Positions 11,266 through 22,076 of a DNA stretch of 64,000 bases are shown piece by piece. Source of the stretch: Hyaloperonospora brassicae. Lineage: Eukaryota > Oomycota > Peronosporomycetes > Peronosporales > Peronosporaceae. Within the stretch, counting starts at the first letter, position 1. Every line of letters begins with the position of its first letter. The position numbers were made by a program, and so were the translations under genes. The notes under the pieces were generated by a model. That model was not told the origin of the DNA and searched no databases. It was given only the letters and a program-made list of their open reading frames with translations. The stretch spans positions 1 to 64,000 of the forward strand of contig CANTFL010000048.1 of NCBI GenBank assembly GCA_947650285.1, given 5' to 3'.

Positions 11266-14200
11266 GCCTCCCCACGTAAAACGTAGGATGCGTGCGCATC
11301 CTACGTGGCAATTCGAGTGTGTATGCATTGCCCTTGCGATGCAACACTCGAAATGGCCCAATGTACTTCGGCAGTAGTTTAGTACTGCCGACACTAGTGA
11401 CTGCATGTCCAGGTAAGTTTACCGTAGACAGAAGTACTAGGTCGTTCAACCTTGAATGAAAGAACATTTGCTCTTCCATTCTTGTCTGCGTTCCGTTTCT
11501 GACGGTCCACCGCATTTGCGATGGAGTCCTGAACGAAACGGACTACCGCTTCTCGAGTCAGCAGGAAGTTCTCTGCTGACTCTTTGTTTTGTCTTTCAGT
11601 GTGCTTCGTGCTCACTGCTAAGAGATTGCTCTCTTCTTCAGCGAGGTTGTCTTCTTCCTCGCTGACATAATCGTTGACGATGCTGAATATACCAGCATCG
11701 TCATCATCATCCGAGTCAATAATAGCGTCATCGCTATTACTGAGGTGATCTTCTTCATCGATGTCGACCTGATCGACATCGGCATCATAAGTGACGACGT
11801 TAGCGTCGACACGTGATGAGCAAGAGCCAAAACGGTTTTTCCTCGAGCGAGTCCCTCCCCCCTTATCCAAGAGTCGCACTCTAGATGGGTGGGCACACGT
11901 GGATGGCGTAGGCCATTCACGTAAAACGCTGTGTGCTGTTTGGAAGCATGCACCGAATTATTGATGGCGAATTCCACCATGGGTAGGAATTCGCTCCAAC
12001 TCGGAAACGAGTGGACATATCCTCGAAGGATCTCTTCGAGGACACGGTTCGCACGTTCCGTCTGACCATCTGTTTCTGGATGGTCAGAAGTAGACATCTT
12101 CAATCGTGTTACCAATGTGCGGAACACGGTTTGCCAAAATGCCGCCGTGAACCGAGGGTCACGTTCGGAGACGAGTTCACGGGGTAACCCGTGGAGTCTA
12201 AAGACAGTGTCTAGAAAGACACGAGCACAACCTTGAGCCTTGATCGACTCAGAGACAGCTGCAAGATGGACCATCTTGCTGAACCGGTCAACAAACACAA
12301 GAATACCATTATTCTTGTGAGCGTCTTCGGGAAAACCGAAGACGAAGTCCATTGATACGGACTGCCAGCACTCTGTCGGAACAGGCAGAGGCTTCAATGG
12401 CGCACGGGATGAAGGACTAGGATTCACCTGTTGACAAACTTCGCAAGCACGTATGTACTTGCGAACAAACTGATACTGGCTGGGCCAGTAAAAGTCACGA
12501 CTTACCGTGAGGTAAGTCTTTTCTCTTCCACGATGGCCGCTTGTTGGGGCATCGTGACACTCGTACATGGTGCGCAACCGCAAATCATGATGAGCGGGTA
12601 CGACTACACGAGGCGTGTCGTCGGCAACAGCTGTATAGTACAGCAATCCGTTGCGTGTACTATACCGATCCGATGAGGATCGGTACAAAGCCGGTAAATC
12701 CCTCATGGATTTACTGGATGGATTCACCAGATGATCCATCAATCGCAGAAGATCCTCATCTTCCGCGTATGCCTTTCGTACGTCGTCAAGTAAACTTGAC
12801 GACGGGAAACTGACTGACAGTGTCGCAACAGTGGGCTTATCCTCACTGTTGGATTGTGCGTCTGGCTCGAAATCGGGCCGGCGCGAAAGCGCATCCGCGA
12901 CGACATTGAGTCGTCCTGGTTTATACTCCACGGAGAAGTTATACTCCGCGAAGAAAGACAGCCACCTCGCCATTCTTTGCGAGAGGTGTGGGCTGTTTAC
13001 GGCCGTGCGTAATGACGCATGGTCCGTATAGACAACAAACGGTCTATCTCCCAAGAGATAGACGCGAAACTTAGCCAGTGCGTACTTCATGGCAAGGAGT
13101 TCCTTGTCATGCACTGGGTAATTACGCTCAGCTGCTTGCAGCTGACGCGACTGATAACAGATGACGTGCTCCGCGCCATCTGCATCGAACTGCATTAACG
13201 CACAGCCGATTGCGAAATCGCTGGCGTCACAGACCACATGAAATGGTCTGTCCTGATCTGCAATCGCCAAGATCGGCGATTGCATCAAGCCTTTGCTTGA
13301 TACCCTCAAAGGAACGCTGGCACTCAGCGTTCCATGACCACTTGACATTTTTCTTGAGCAAGCAAGAAAGATGAACCGTCATCTCGGCGTAGTTGCGCGA
13401 GTACTTGATGCAAGTACGCCGCTAGCCCAAGGAACTTCCTTAGTCCCTTGACATTGACTGGCACTGGCCAGTCGGTGATCGCCTTGATCTTTTCGGGATC
13501 AGGGCGTACGCCGTGTTTACCCACGATGCACCCAAGAAGTGGTATTTCGCTAGCCGCGAATATACACTTCTTGAGGTTGGCGTACAATTTATGCTTGCGC
13601 ATAAGTTGAAGGACTTGACGAACGTGAGTTCTATGAACTTCAACGTCCGTATTTCCGTCCATAGCCCGGCTATGGACGAACACATCGTCGAAGTAACTCG
13701 GTGCGAAGTCTCGCACCGGTCTCAACAGATTTGTGACACATCTGTTCAATGTTGCAGGGGCAGTTGCTCAGCCCCTGTGGCATCACTAGCCACTCCCACA
13801 GCATCCCGCTGGGGGTACTCACTGCCGTGAACGGGACGTCCCGTTCACGCATGAGGATCTGATAGAATCCATCCATCAGATCCATGGACGAAAAGATGGT
13901 ACTCTTTGACATACCATCTATGATTACGTCCTTCCTCGGTATCGGCGTCTGAGCCGGTACCGTTGCAGCTTTCAATTTATTGAACGCGTGCACTATCCGC
14001 CACCCTCCTGTGGCCTTTCGCACACAGAAGGTCGGAGAGCTGTGAGAGGGTGTTGATTCCCTCACATGGCCCGCTGCTAAGCGATCGGCAAAGAACTTGT
14101 CGATCGCTAGTACTTGTTCACGAGGCAGTGGCCACTGCTTCATGACACAGCACTTCGAGCCCGGTTTGAGCTCGATCTCGTGTCGAGTGCCTTTGTCCTT

Positions 14201-15572
14201 AGGCAACTCGCAAGGTACGGATTCAGGGAACACATCCCTGAATTCGATCAAATCCTTGTACAAAGGATTTGCCTGGAGTGACTCCCAGGATTGAGACGTG
14301 CATCGCCCAATCCGAGTCTTCTCATCGAGGACACTTTCGTCCATCGATGAGCTGCTGAGAACCCGTTCGTTCTCAGCAAATACTGTTGCCGACCGAATGT
14401 CGGTCACATACTCGTCCTCTGTGACGAGTACGCCGATCTGCTTGACTTTGCCACTACGCAGATCACTCAAGAACCGTTTCGGTTCTAGCGTTGGCAACTG
14501 AGTTATCTCCGAAGTTAACTTCGGAGGCACAATCAGATCAAGCGTATAAGCGCCTACGATTGATCCGTCGTTGACCAAGACGTTAAATGTCTCCGTTTCT
14601 CTCTGGGAACTTCGTTCCACAGGTTGCTGAGGTCCTGTTCCCTCAGCAAGTGACTCTTGAGGAATTCCTTCCTCAAGTACGTGGGGACTTATTCCCTCGA
14701 CGTCTTCTGACTGTGGCTGTGCAACCACAGTCAGGGACCGATCCTCTACGTTCGAATCTCCAGTCGACCTAGGATTTCCATGTTGCCCTTTGGGGAAAAA
14801 AGGTTTCTTCTGTCTAAGATGCTGCCCGCTAGGCATGCAACCATGTCCCGGTCCACTCGACTTATTCGAGTGGTGGACCTTCGGCGCAGCCTGTACTTCT
14901 GTACAGCCGCCGGGAGCTTGCTCCACAGTGTAGTGATCAACTACACTGTGATCTTGTGCAGTCGTGCTAACGACCGAACCGCAAGTGAGGCCATCGCACT
15001 CACTCGCAGAACATCCACACGCTTGTGGACGCTCCAAGATGTTCATCAAATGGCCATCTGATGAACAAGCAGCAGGTATCTTCACGGATCGATGCTGCCA
15101 GCTCACCCTTGGATCGTACTTTCTGAGCCAAGGTAATCCCAGGATGACATCAAATTTGTCATCCAGATCTAGTACGATGAAGTCATCATCGTACTGTTCG
15201 CCCTCTAACGTGTAGTGGATTCCTACTACACGTTTTTCAACGGTTATCGATGCGCCTGTTGCAAGGCGCACCGTCATCTTTGTGAGGGGGAATGTCGCGC
15301 TCAACGAACTTGAGCCTACGACCCTCTAGTGACTGGCGACGAACAAAGTTGTTCGACGCCCCACAGTCTACTAGGGCACGAAGCGACAAATCATTTGTCG
15401 CTTCCAACTTCAAGGTGATGAGCGAAACGTCATCACCAGGTGCAGAGACACACAATGATTATGTATCTGGAGCAACTTTCGTCAAGAGATTTGCAAATTC
15501 TCTTGAGGTTGCTGGATCAGTTGGGCGCTCCGCCCCTACTGACCCCGACCATTTTTTGATGGTCCGTCTCAC
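10637..15572 (-). pseudogene. Pol of element 1 (protease, RT, RNase H, integrase, chromodomain), frameshifted
   Basis: Minus-strand pol in five or more frame pieces. From right to left it encodes an aspartic protease (V-D-C-G-A-S-N-N-F), a long Gln/Ser-rich linker, reverse transcriptase with Y-F-D-D, and RNase H (C-D-A-S-D, H-D-K-E-L-L-A, Y-T-D-H-A-S). Integrase follows, with an H-H-C-C zinc region and a DDE core, then an acidic insert (S-D-D-D-D-D), the G-P-F module and a chromodomain. Breaks lie near 15287 (an extra G in a G run), 13670-13749, 13324-13348, about 11400-11880 and about 10930. The second catalytic Asp of integrase (S-D-R-D in element 2) is Glu here, and the TAG at 11249-11251 separates integrase from the chromodomain. 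Confidence 0.9.
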
Positions 15573-16690
15573 TGTTGCGGCTTCGCAACAGCGCTGGACC
15601 CACGCCCATTGCCCTTCTTGGCGAATAGTCGACCATTTCGCTCAGTACTGTTTGGTACTGGGCGTGGAGCACTACACTCTTATGCGTAGTGTCCTAACTT
15701 CTGACAGCGATTGCACCTCTGCAATCGCTAGTTGTTTGAAGAGCGAGGTCTCTCGCTCTCAACATAGCAGAGGTCCATTGGTTATGGACCTCCGATCTCT
15801 TGTCGTCTCGGTGGACGGTAAGAGTTTGAGCTAGCATGAGCCTGTCTCATGCTAGAGTCTTCCTGTTCCGCGGCTGATATCGCTTCTTCAAGCGTATTCA
15901 GCTCAAGGCGGAACAGGTGGCTCCAGACGGGCCCTTCTGCGAGCCCTTGCATGAACACCGTAATCAACGTGTGTTCATGGACTGGGTCAGCAGTTATACT
16001 ACTCGCGAGGAGTCGTATATGTTGAGCGTAAGCGTGCACATCACGCTTACCCTGCTTGATTTTTAGGAGCTCAGAACGAGCCCTGAACTCAGCCCGTAGC
16101 GGCATAAACGTTTGTCTGAGCCGGGACTTGAAGTCATCTAGGGACCTAAACACATTTGGGTCGCTACTCTCGATCCCCAGGGACCAAGTTTTGGCACGTC
16201 CTGCCAAGTGGGTCTGAGCAAATGTGAGTTTCATTTGCTCATCTTCGACGCGACGAGCCCTTAAGGCTCTGTCGAGTTCGACAAACCATAGTAACAGGGA
16301 GTCCTCCGGGACTCTACTGTACTTGGAGATGTCAACCTTCATGACCTCGGGACGACGCGCATGTGCCGTCCCGCCCACAGCAGCATGGAATTGCTGCTGT
16401 CTCAACAGCTCTGTCTGTTGAGCACCGAGTTCTCTCAACTGCTCGGCCTGTTGAGAGCCTTGCTGGTGAAGCAAGGCTACTTTCTCCCTTTCGGCGACAA
16501 GTTCACTTTGAATGAACTTGGCTATAGCGGCATGTTGTTGGTCTCTGTCTAGAGACTCCAACATGGTGCTGACGACGAGTTCGCCTACGGTAGAACTCAT
16601 TCGTTCTACCGCACCCCATTCGATGTCACTCAAATGGGTAAACCCTTCACGCGTGGCGTGAAAGGTCTCTTCATCATCCAAAATGTTCAT
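15573..16690 (-). pseudogene. Gag of element 1
   Basis: ATG at 16690 opens a 302-codon frame. A Gln-rich coiled coil (L-R-E-L-G-A-Q-Q-T-E-L-L-R-Q-Q) precedes a retrotransposon gag capsid region (S-L-L-L-W-F-V-E-L-D-R-A-L, A-K-T-W-S-L, R-L-R-Q-T-F-M-P). The frame ends at a TAA (15782-15784), yet continues in register into a nucleocapsid zinc knuckle, C-N-R-C-Q-K-L-G-H-Y-A-stop-E-C, whose own TAA is at 15680-15682; a third stop (TAG) sits between. Element 2 shares the first and last of these stops. Pol follows in the -1 frame. Confidence 0.85.
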
Positions 16691-16716
16691 GTTGGATGTT
16701 GTGGTCCTTGGAAGGA

Positions 16717-16732
16717 CTACAAAGTGCTACCA
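16717..16732 (-). other. Primer binding site of element 1
   Basis: Two bases inside the right (5') LTR, the minus strand reads TGGTAGCACTTTGTAG. TGG pairs with a tRNA CCA end, and the first eight bases agree with an initiator-Met tRNA 3' end as known in some eukaryotes. The tRNA assignment is inference. Confidence 0.7.
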
Positions 16733-16734
16733 GG

Positions 16735-17126
16735 TGTAACGGGGCACACCCTTGCGTGAACTTAACGCAAGGGTATCGGTGCCCTGACAGACGTACACAA
16801 GACAAGCGAGGAAGCGTAGGTAAGGTAAAAGCAGAACTGTTGTATTAATATAATTAAGTCTTTTTGCTACTGTCTCTCTGTTTAACCTGACTTAATTATG
16901 TTAATATAACTGAGTGTATGGTGACGTCTCGTCACCACTCATTGCGCGCGTCCTGCGGCGATTGGTGGGTTGATATCATCAAGATATCAACCAATGAGCA
17001 GACCCTTTGGTCGCCTTCACCAATATCACCGCTTCGGTGATATTGTTTAAAGAATATTCACTTAATATTCTTTGTTGTCACTTTCTTTTAAAGTGACATT
17101 TCCATGTAACGGGCTGCCCCGTTACA
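16735..17126 (-). repeat. Right (5') LTR of element 1
   Basis: Same TGTAACGGGG...CCCCGTTACA ends as 9127-9523, 392 bp against 397. It has about a dozen differences by eye, several inside hairpin loops. The end nearest the primer site contains the large CCCTTGCGT/ACGCAAGGG stem-loop. Confidence 0.93.
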
Positions 17127-17834
17127 GAGTCCATATCTGTTGGTTTTGTATGTTGTGTAAATCAACCACACACAACCAGCATTGTACTTCTGACAAAGCT
17201 CCTTTGCCGATAGAGAGATTATCAGCAGGTGAGTAAGATGCTGTTGTGGATCAACATGAGAGATGTAGTCACTTGTTTCCGAAGACCCCAAGAGAGCTGT
17301 TAGCGGAGAGCGGCCAGCCAGTATACTTTTACGTTCTGCATGAAGCAGGTTGTAAAGTTCTTGATCTGTGGCCAAGGCATCATGGTTTAGCCGCAGTGAG
17401 TTGACTATGCGGCCAGGTGTCACTCTAGCACGTATTAAAACCAAGAATTCTTGCCGAGCTTCCCATGTCGAATTGCGCTCTTGTGGATGAGCAGACGGGT
17501 GGACAAAGGGCTCGTGATTGTGTTCTCCATTGACATCTTGTACCTGCCATTCTCCAGTCTATCCTCGCCGTATACTGGCCTTGAACAAACAGCCAGTTCT
17601 GCGGGTGGATGAAGTACGCGGGCGAAGTCTAGCACATGGGGGTATGACTGGGGGGGTCGACTGGGAGCAAAGAAGAATTACATCTTTTACATCACCTTTT
17701 TTCTTAGTGTCGACCCTTCTGGTGTGTTTGGTCACAACAACACAGCCTTTCAGCTGCGCATGAGCATCAATTGCGGCTCTAGCCTCTTCCAGGGAACTGT
17801 AGGCAAGCTTCTGAGGGGGTGCAAGGCTGTTCAT
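17127..17834 (-). pseudogene. MULE transposase, N-terminal part (interrupted)
   Basis: An ATG at 17832-17834, inside the inner edge of the right TIR, opens a frame with a FAR1-like start (S-L-E-E-A-R-A-A-I-D-A-H-A-Q). The frame shifts near 17560-17640 and again near 17440. It then gives the MULE block E-L-Y-N-L-L-H-A-E-R, I-L-A-G-R-S-P-L-T-A-L-L and V-W-L-I-Y-T-T-Y-K-T-N-R-Y-G. The usual Asp of the D-x-T-Y-K-T motif is Tyr here, so the catalytic triad is already damaged. The gene resumes at 9126 on the other side of element 1. Confidence 0.75.
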
Positions 17835-17998
17835 TGTGGGTTAAAAGAGAAGAAAGGTGGTCGAAATGGTAGTGCGAGGTGGTTATTGTTAGGGTCAGGG
17901 AAGTCGTTGAATATTAAGTTCTGATTCGCCACTTGGACCAATCAGAGACAGTAATTTGTGGGGTGGGTGCTGGTTAACGAAAGAGTGAGTGATGAATA
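17825..17998 (-). repeat. Right terminal inverted repeat of the MULE
   Basis: Reverse complement of 7391-7564 with few changes. It contains the transposase start codon at its inner edge. Confidence 0.85.
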
Positions 17999-18507
17999 AC
18001 GAATCCCCATTTTTCGTATAATATTACTCGCTACGATAATAAATTCAGTGATATCGATATTAGTGTCAATGTCATGTAATGGGCGCTCTCCGTTGCAGTC
18101 TGAGGAATTTCGATTTTGCGCGCGGTCTATGCTGTCATGAAACGGGCGCCTTACAATGGATGTGACGACGACATCGTATCGACGACATCTCAAGTGGAGG
18201 CCTGCACAGCCAATGCCAGAATGTGGCATTTAATGCACTAATTGGAAAGTGCTGCATGAACATATAAGCTAGAGACTAAATGTAATGGCATTTCACTCGC
18301 TTAACGCTGCTACAGGGACGTCATGCTTAGATTATGCGAAGCTCAAGAGCGGCAGAAAAACCTGACCAAAGCTTCACACACAAGACGAGTATTCTTAAGC
18401 TACATTGTGTCTTTCTTTGTATCGCCACCACGAGTGCAAACCGTCGAGAACTTGGCGTTGCAGGATAGCAGACAGAAACACGTATACCAAACGGTACTGG
18501 GATTGTA
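17999..18507. other. No gene recognised
   Basis: Non-repetitive sequence between the MULE and a short tandem repeat. No supported coding region. Confidence 0.5.
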
Positions 18508-18607
18508 GCACTCATGAGCGGTACAAAGCACTCAAAAGCGGTATAAAGAACTTGTTAGTGGATTTAAGCACTTGCGAGTGGTATACTGCACTCATGATTG
18601 GTATACG
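18508..18607. repeat. 20-bp tandem repeat, five copies
   Basis: Five consecutive 20-bp units start at 18508, 18528, 18548, 18568 and 18588, with consensus close to GCACTCATGAGCGGTATAAA. Units 1, 2, 4 and 5 are the most alike; unit 3 is diverged. The array ends about 230 bp upstream of the TBC gene start codon and may lie in its promoter region. Confidence 0.8.
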
Positions 18608-18834
18608 GCACGCCGTAATGAAATCTATCTCGGTCTCGAAACGATTTGCCGTTCGCAAAAATGCCACGCTATGCATCTTCTGACGACGGTTTATAACGGC
18701 ATGGACCGCGTTAAGTTCGCCTCGGCCGTTCTAATCCGACCGCTCGATAAAAAAGCAGCCGCTGAACCAAAGCGGTTCGCCCAAACAGCCACTGAAGTTC
18801 CTGACGTAACGTTATTGAGCAGCACGCAGAGCGC

Positions 18835-21800
18835 ATGGAAGTTGCGTGGAGCCAGTTACGAGAGGAGGAACGGCGACTGGCGCAGGAGATCGGCGAGTCG
18901 GGGCGCGAGCACCACTCGCTCACCCGTAGCCGTGACATATGGGACGCGATCCGTGTCCACGGCGTCCCGTCCGAGCACCGCGAGTGGGTTTGGCCCATTT
19001 TGTTGCACGAACAGGCAAGTTGTATGCTGCGCACGCAAAATGCGACCACTCGTACACTGAAAAGATGGGATATGTGAGTGACGTCTGGTAGCAGTTGTTA
19101 ACATGACGTGACCTGTGTGATGCATTGCAGAGCATGAAGCTACAGCGACAGAGCGAAGGCAGCGCCAGCTACAAACAGATACTGAACGGGATGGAGTACG
19201 AAGAGGTGCTGGAGAAGGCTGACGCAGGGACAAGCACCTCGTTGGATCAAGCTCAAGAAGAGGCAATGGAGAGGTTTGACCACCTGAATCCCTTCCAGGA
19301 GCGCAAAATTCGGCGTATTTTACTGGCCTACATCAAGCCAAAAAACGCATTTTACTACTGCCACGGCATGGTGGAGTCATGTGTGGTGCTCAGTACGTTT
19401 CTGGGCGAGGAGGACGCTTTTTGGAGCTTCCGGCTGCTGCTGGAGGTGCTGCTGCCTAAGTACTTCGACGAGTCCGTCGTGGACTTCCACACGGACTGCC
19501 TTGTGCTGCAGGAGTTGCTACGTGCGCATGATTTGGCGCTCAGCAAACACTTTGCTGTGATGGGGGTGTCGATCCAGCTGCTCTGTACAAAGTGGTTCTT
19601 CTCGTTTTTCGCCGAGTCCATGCCATTTGACGTTGTCTGCCGCCTGTACGATATCATGTTTGTGGACATTTGCAGTCGTCACCTATGCTCGAAGATCATA
19701 TTTTCGACATCGCTGGCAGTGTTGTTGTATTTAAGCTCGGCGCTCGTAGAGATCCAGGATGTGAATGTGGTGCTCGAGGTAATTAACGAATTTTGCTGGA
19801 CAACGCTGAATGAGTATTCTGTGGCCGAATCGTTTCTCGATCTTATCGGATTTATCCACGAACAAATTGACGACAACGAGCTGGCAGCGCTGCGCCACAA
19901 GTATCGATCACAGCTAGCGCAGGAAGAAGTGCAGCGAAAGACGTTGCAGCATATAATTCAAACGAAGAAAAGCAGCAAAAAGATGAAGGCAGATCAACCC
20001 GAACATTTCGAAATGCAGGAGCAACCACGCAAGGGCAGGATATACAGCCTCGAGTTGCTCATCCAGTGGAGAAAGCATATGGTTGATGACTCCAGTGGTT
20101 CAAGACATCAAGGAAAGAGAAGAAACGCCAGTAGGGCAAGCAAAAGCGACTCCAATGTAAGTAAGCAATATGGCCGCAAAAACAATGTTTACGCCTGCAA
20201 ACTGGAGAACTCGTCTTCCAACAGCGATGGAGACAATCGAGGTGGAGAAGATGGAGAAGCCGGACTTGAGATCGTAACGACATCATCGGAAGAAGAGATG
20301 CTGGCCAAAGTGTACCAAGGAATCAGCAAGATTAATCGCCGGCGGTTACGCACGAATTCGTCGATGCGTAACTATTCGTTGGGAGGAGCCGACACACCAC
20401 TCAGCTCGATTCCATCTCGTAGCCTGTCCCTGTCAAACTCGGTGCTTAGCAATGCGTCATCCACAAAAGATAGCGACGATGTGAGTCGAACCGGGGAAAC
20501 GTCCTTAGAAGACGAAGGTGCACTGTGGGAACGCCTACAGATATCGGGTGTGCCGGAGGCTGTCGTTCGCCATAGTATGAGCGGTGTGCCCGACGTACAC
20601 CGGTCGTGGGTGTGGCCAATTCTGATCAACCAGCTTTGCGCACCGCGAGATCTTGCCCGAAATCTTGCGGACATAAGGAACGAAGACAACGAGGCTCTTT
20701 TAGACCGGGAAATCGCCAAATCTATCGAAAATGACATAACGAGGACACGGAATTTGCGCAACGATCAAATGGTTCCAATGAGGCGAGTCCTCACAGCGTT
20801 TGCTAATCGCAATCGCCGCGTAGGATACTGCCAAGGTATGAATGAAATATTGGTGGTGCTGTTGCAGTACTTAGATGAAGATCAGGCACTTCGAGGACTC
20901 ACTTTGCTGATCGAAGTGCTGCTTCCTGCTTACCACGTGGACTCTATGATTGGTTTACATACTGACTGCGCGGTCATGGACACGTTGCTGCGTCAGAACG
21001 ACCCCGAGCTGCATGCCCATCTCAACGAGCTCGGGCTCAACATGGAGATTCTGTGCACGAAGTGGCTTGTAACTTGCTTTCTAACATCGCTTCCATCTTT
21101 TTGTGGGCTCAAGGTGATCGATATGCTGCTAGCGCGTGCCAAGGAGATGCAACGTGCATCGCGCGTGCTACTCGGAGTAGGTATGTCAATATTTTTCACC
21201 CTCCGGGAAGTCCTGCTGGACGCCAAAGACGCAGGTGAGGTGCTGCTGGCAATCAATGAGTATTTCGCGCGTGAAATGACAAAGACAACGACCGAGATGG
21301 ACAAGTTTCTCCACTTTTGTCTGGTCATTATGGACCAACTAGAGCCTGACATAGTTGAGGAATTCCGTCTTATTCACAAGGACGAAGTGATGGAGAGGTT
21401 TGCTGCGTTCGAGGCTAAGAAAATTGAAATGCGCCAACAACTTGAAGAAGCGAAAGCCAAGCAGCGAAGGACAGCAAGTGCACCGCCGTCGCCTTCAAAG
21501 TCTGATCGTTTGTCGACGCTATCGGCATCGAGTATCATGTCGGGTAAGGCTAGCGGCCACAATCGAATGTCAGGGTTGTCTTCCTACATTAGCAACCCTT
21601 TGCGTACCAGTGGAGGGAGCAAGGCAACTACCGCAAGCACCGGAGACGACCAAGAAAAGCGCAAGCGCTACAAGCGAGTAGATGTCTTGCAAGCGCACCA
21701 CAGCTTTGGTGAAGACTTGGAGAAGATGGAAGACCAGTTGGAGGATCTGGCGAGTTTGTTTCTCCGCGGAAAGATTGATGAAAAGGAGCATTCATGTATA

Positions 21801-22076
21801 CGTGCGCAAATCGTGCGCAGGTGGTGCAAGGGCATGAACTCACCACAATCTGCGATGGTCCGAGTGCAGTCGGTCAAACATGCGTACAGTGAACGTAGCG
21901 GCGACAAAAGGCATACAAACAGTGCGCCTAGTTTACTCGAAGGTTCCGTGCGAGGCAGTTTTACGGACGAGACAGACATGATACTTCGTGGTCGAAAAGG
22001 GTCGGTCTCTCTTTACGGACGCATGAAACAAGCACAGAAGAGCGCGCTTGCCATATTTAAGTCCACCTTCGAATGA
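18835..22076 (+). CDS. Tandem TBC-domain protein, probable Rab GTPase-activating protein
   Basis: Two exons, 18835-19014 and 19131-22076, joined in phase 0 across a GC-AG intron (CAG|GCAAGT at 19015, GCAG at 19130) give about 1041 residues. Residues about 40-300 are a first TBC domain (W-V-W-P-I-L, L-L-L-E-V-L-L-P) that lacks the arginine-finger I-x-x-D-x-x-R and has YCHG for YCQG. Residues about 540-770 are a second TBC with both I-E-N-D-I-T-R-T and YCQG, hence probably the active one. Between them lies a Ser/Asp-rich linker. After the second come a Lys/Glu-rich helix and a SHOCT-like segment (L-E-D-L-A-S-L-F-L-R-G-K-I). TBC proteins stimulate GTP hydrolysis by Rabs in membrane traffic. An in-frame stop about 30 nt upstream supports the start. 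Confidence 0.88.
19015..19130 (+). other. GC-AG intron in the TBC gene
   Basis: A 116-nt intron inferred from reading phase and domain continuity. The donor is CAG|GCAAGT and the acceptor GCATTGCAG. A GT donor at 19074 (GTGAGT) would put a stop directly after the junction, so the GC donor is preferred. Confidence 0.7.

Larger units (their letters stand above)
9127..17126 (-). mobile_element. Ty3/gypsy element 1 of the hairpin-rich family, complete
   Basis: A full-length 8.0-kb element lies between LTRs 9127-9523 and 16735-17126. It is flanked by a perfect 5-bp target duplication, GAGTC, at 9122-9126 and 17127-17131. Gag and pol are on the minus strand, so the right LTR is the 5' LTR. A further gene lies antisense (plus strand) between pol and the 3' LTR. 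The two LTRs differ by about a dozen substitutions and small indels by eye, and gag, pol and the antisense gene all carry lesions, so this copy is older than element 2 and inactive. The insertion interrupts the MULE transposase directly after the Y-K-T-N-R-Y-G-L block. Confidence 0.95.
7391..17998 (-). mobile_element. MULE-type DNA transposon, interrupted by Ty3 element 1
   Basis: The sequence from 7391 (TATTCATCACTCAC) to 7564 reappears inverted at 17825-17998 with only scattered differences, giving terminal inverted repeats of about 174 bp. A Mutator-like transposase gene lies between them on the minus strand, starting at the inner edge of the right repeat. Without the inserted 8-kb retroelement and its duplication the transposon would be about 2.6 kb. 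Similarity may extend a few bases outward (GATTyG at 7384 and 18005). No clear 9-11 bp target duplication is visible, so the exact ends are uncertain. Confidence 0.8.

Noticed and set aside
9127..17126. Interpreting the dense inverted repeats as a CRISPR-like array or replication origin
   Set aside because: The stems differ in sequence from one to the next and lie within protein-coding retroelement genes; there are no repeated units.
19074..19130. GT-AG intron with donor GTGAGT at 19074 in the TBC gene
   Set aside because: The junction puts a stop codon in the second exon; the GC donor at 19015 keeps frame and domain.
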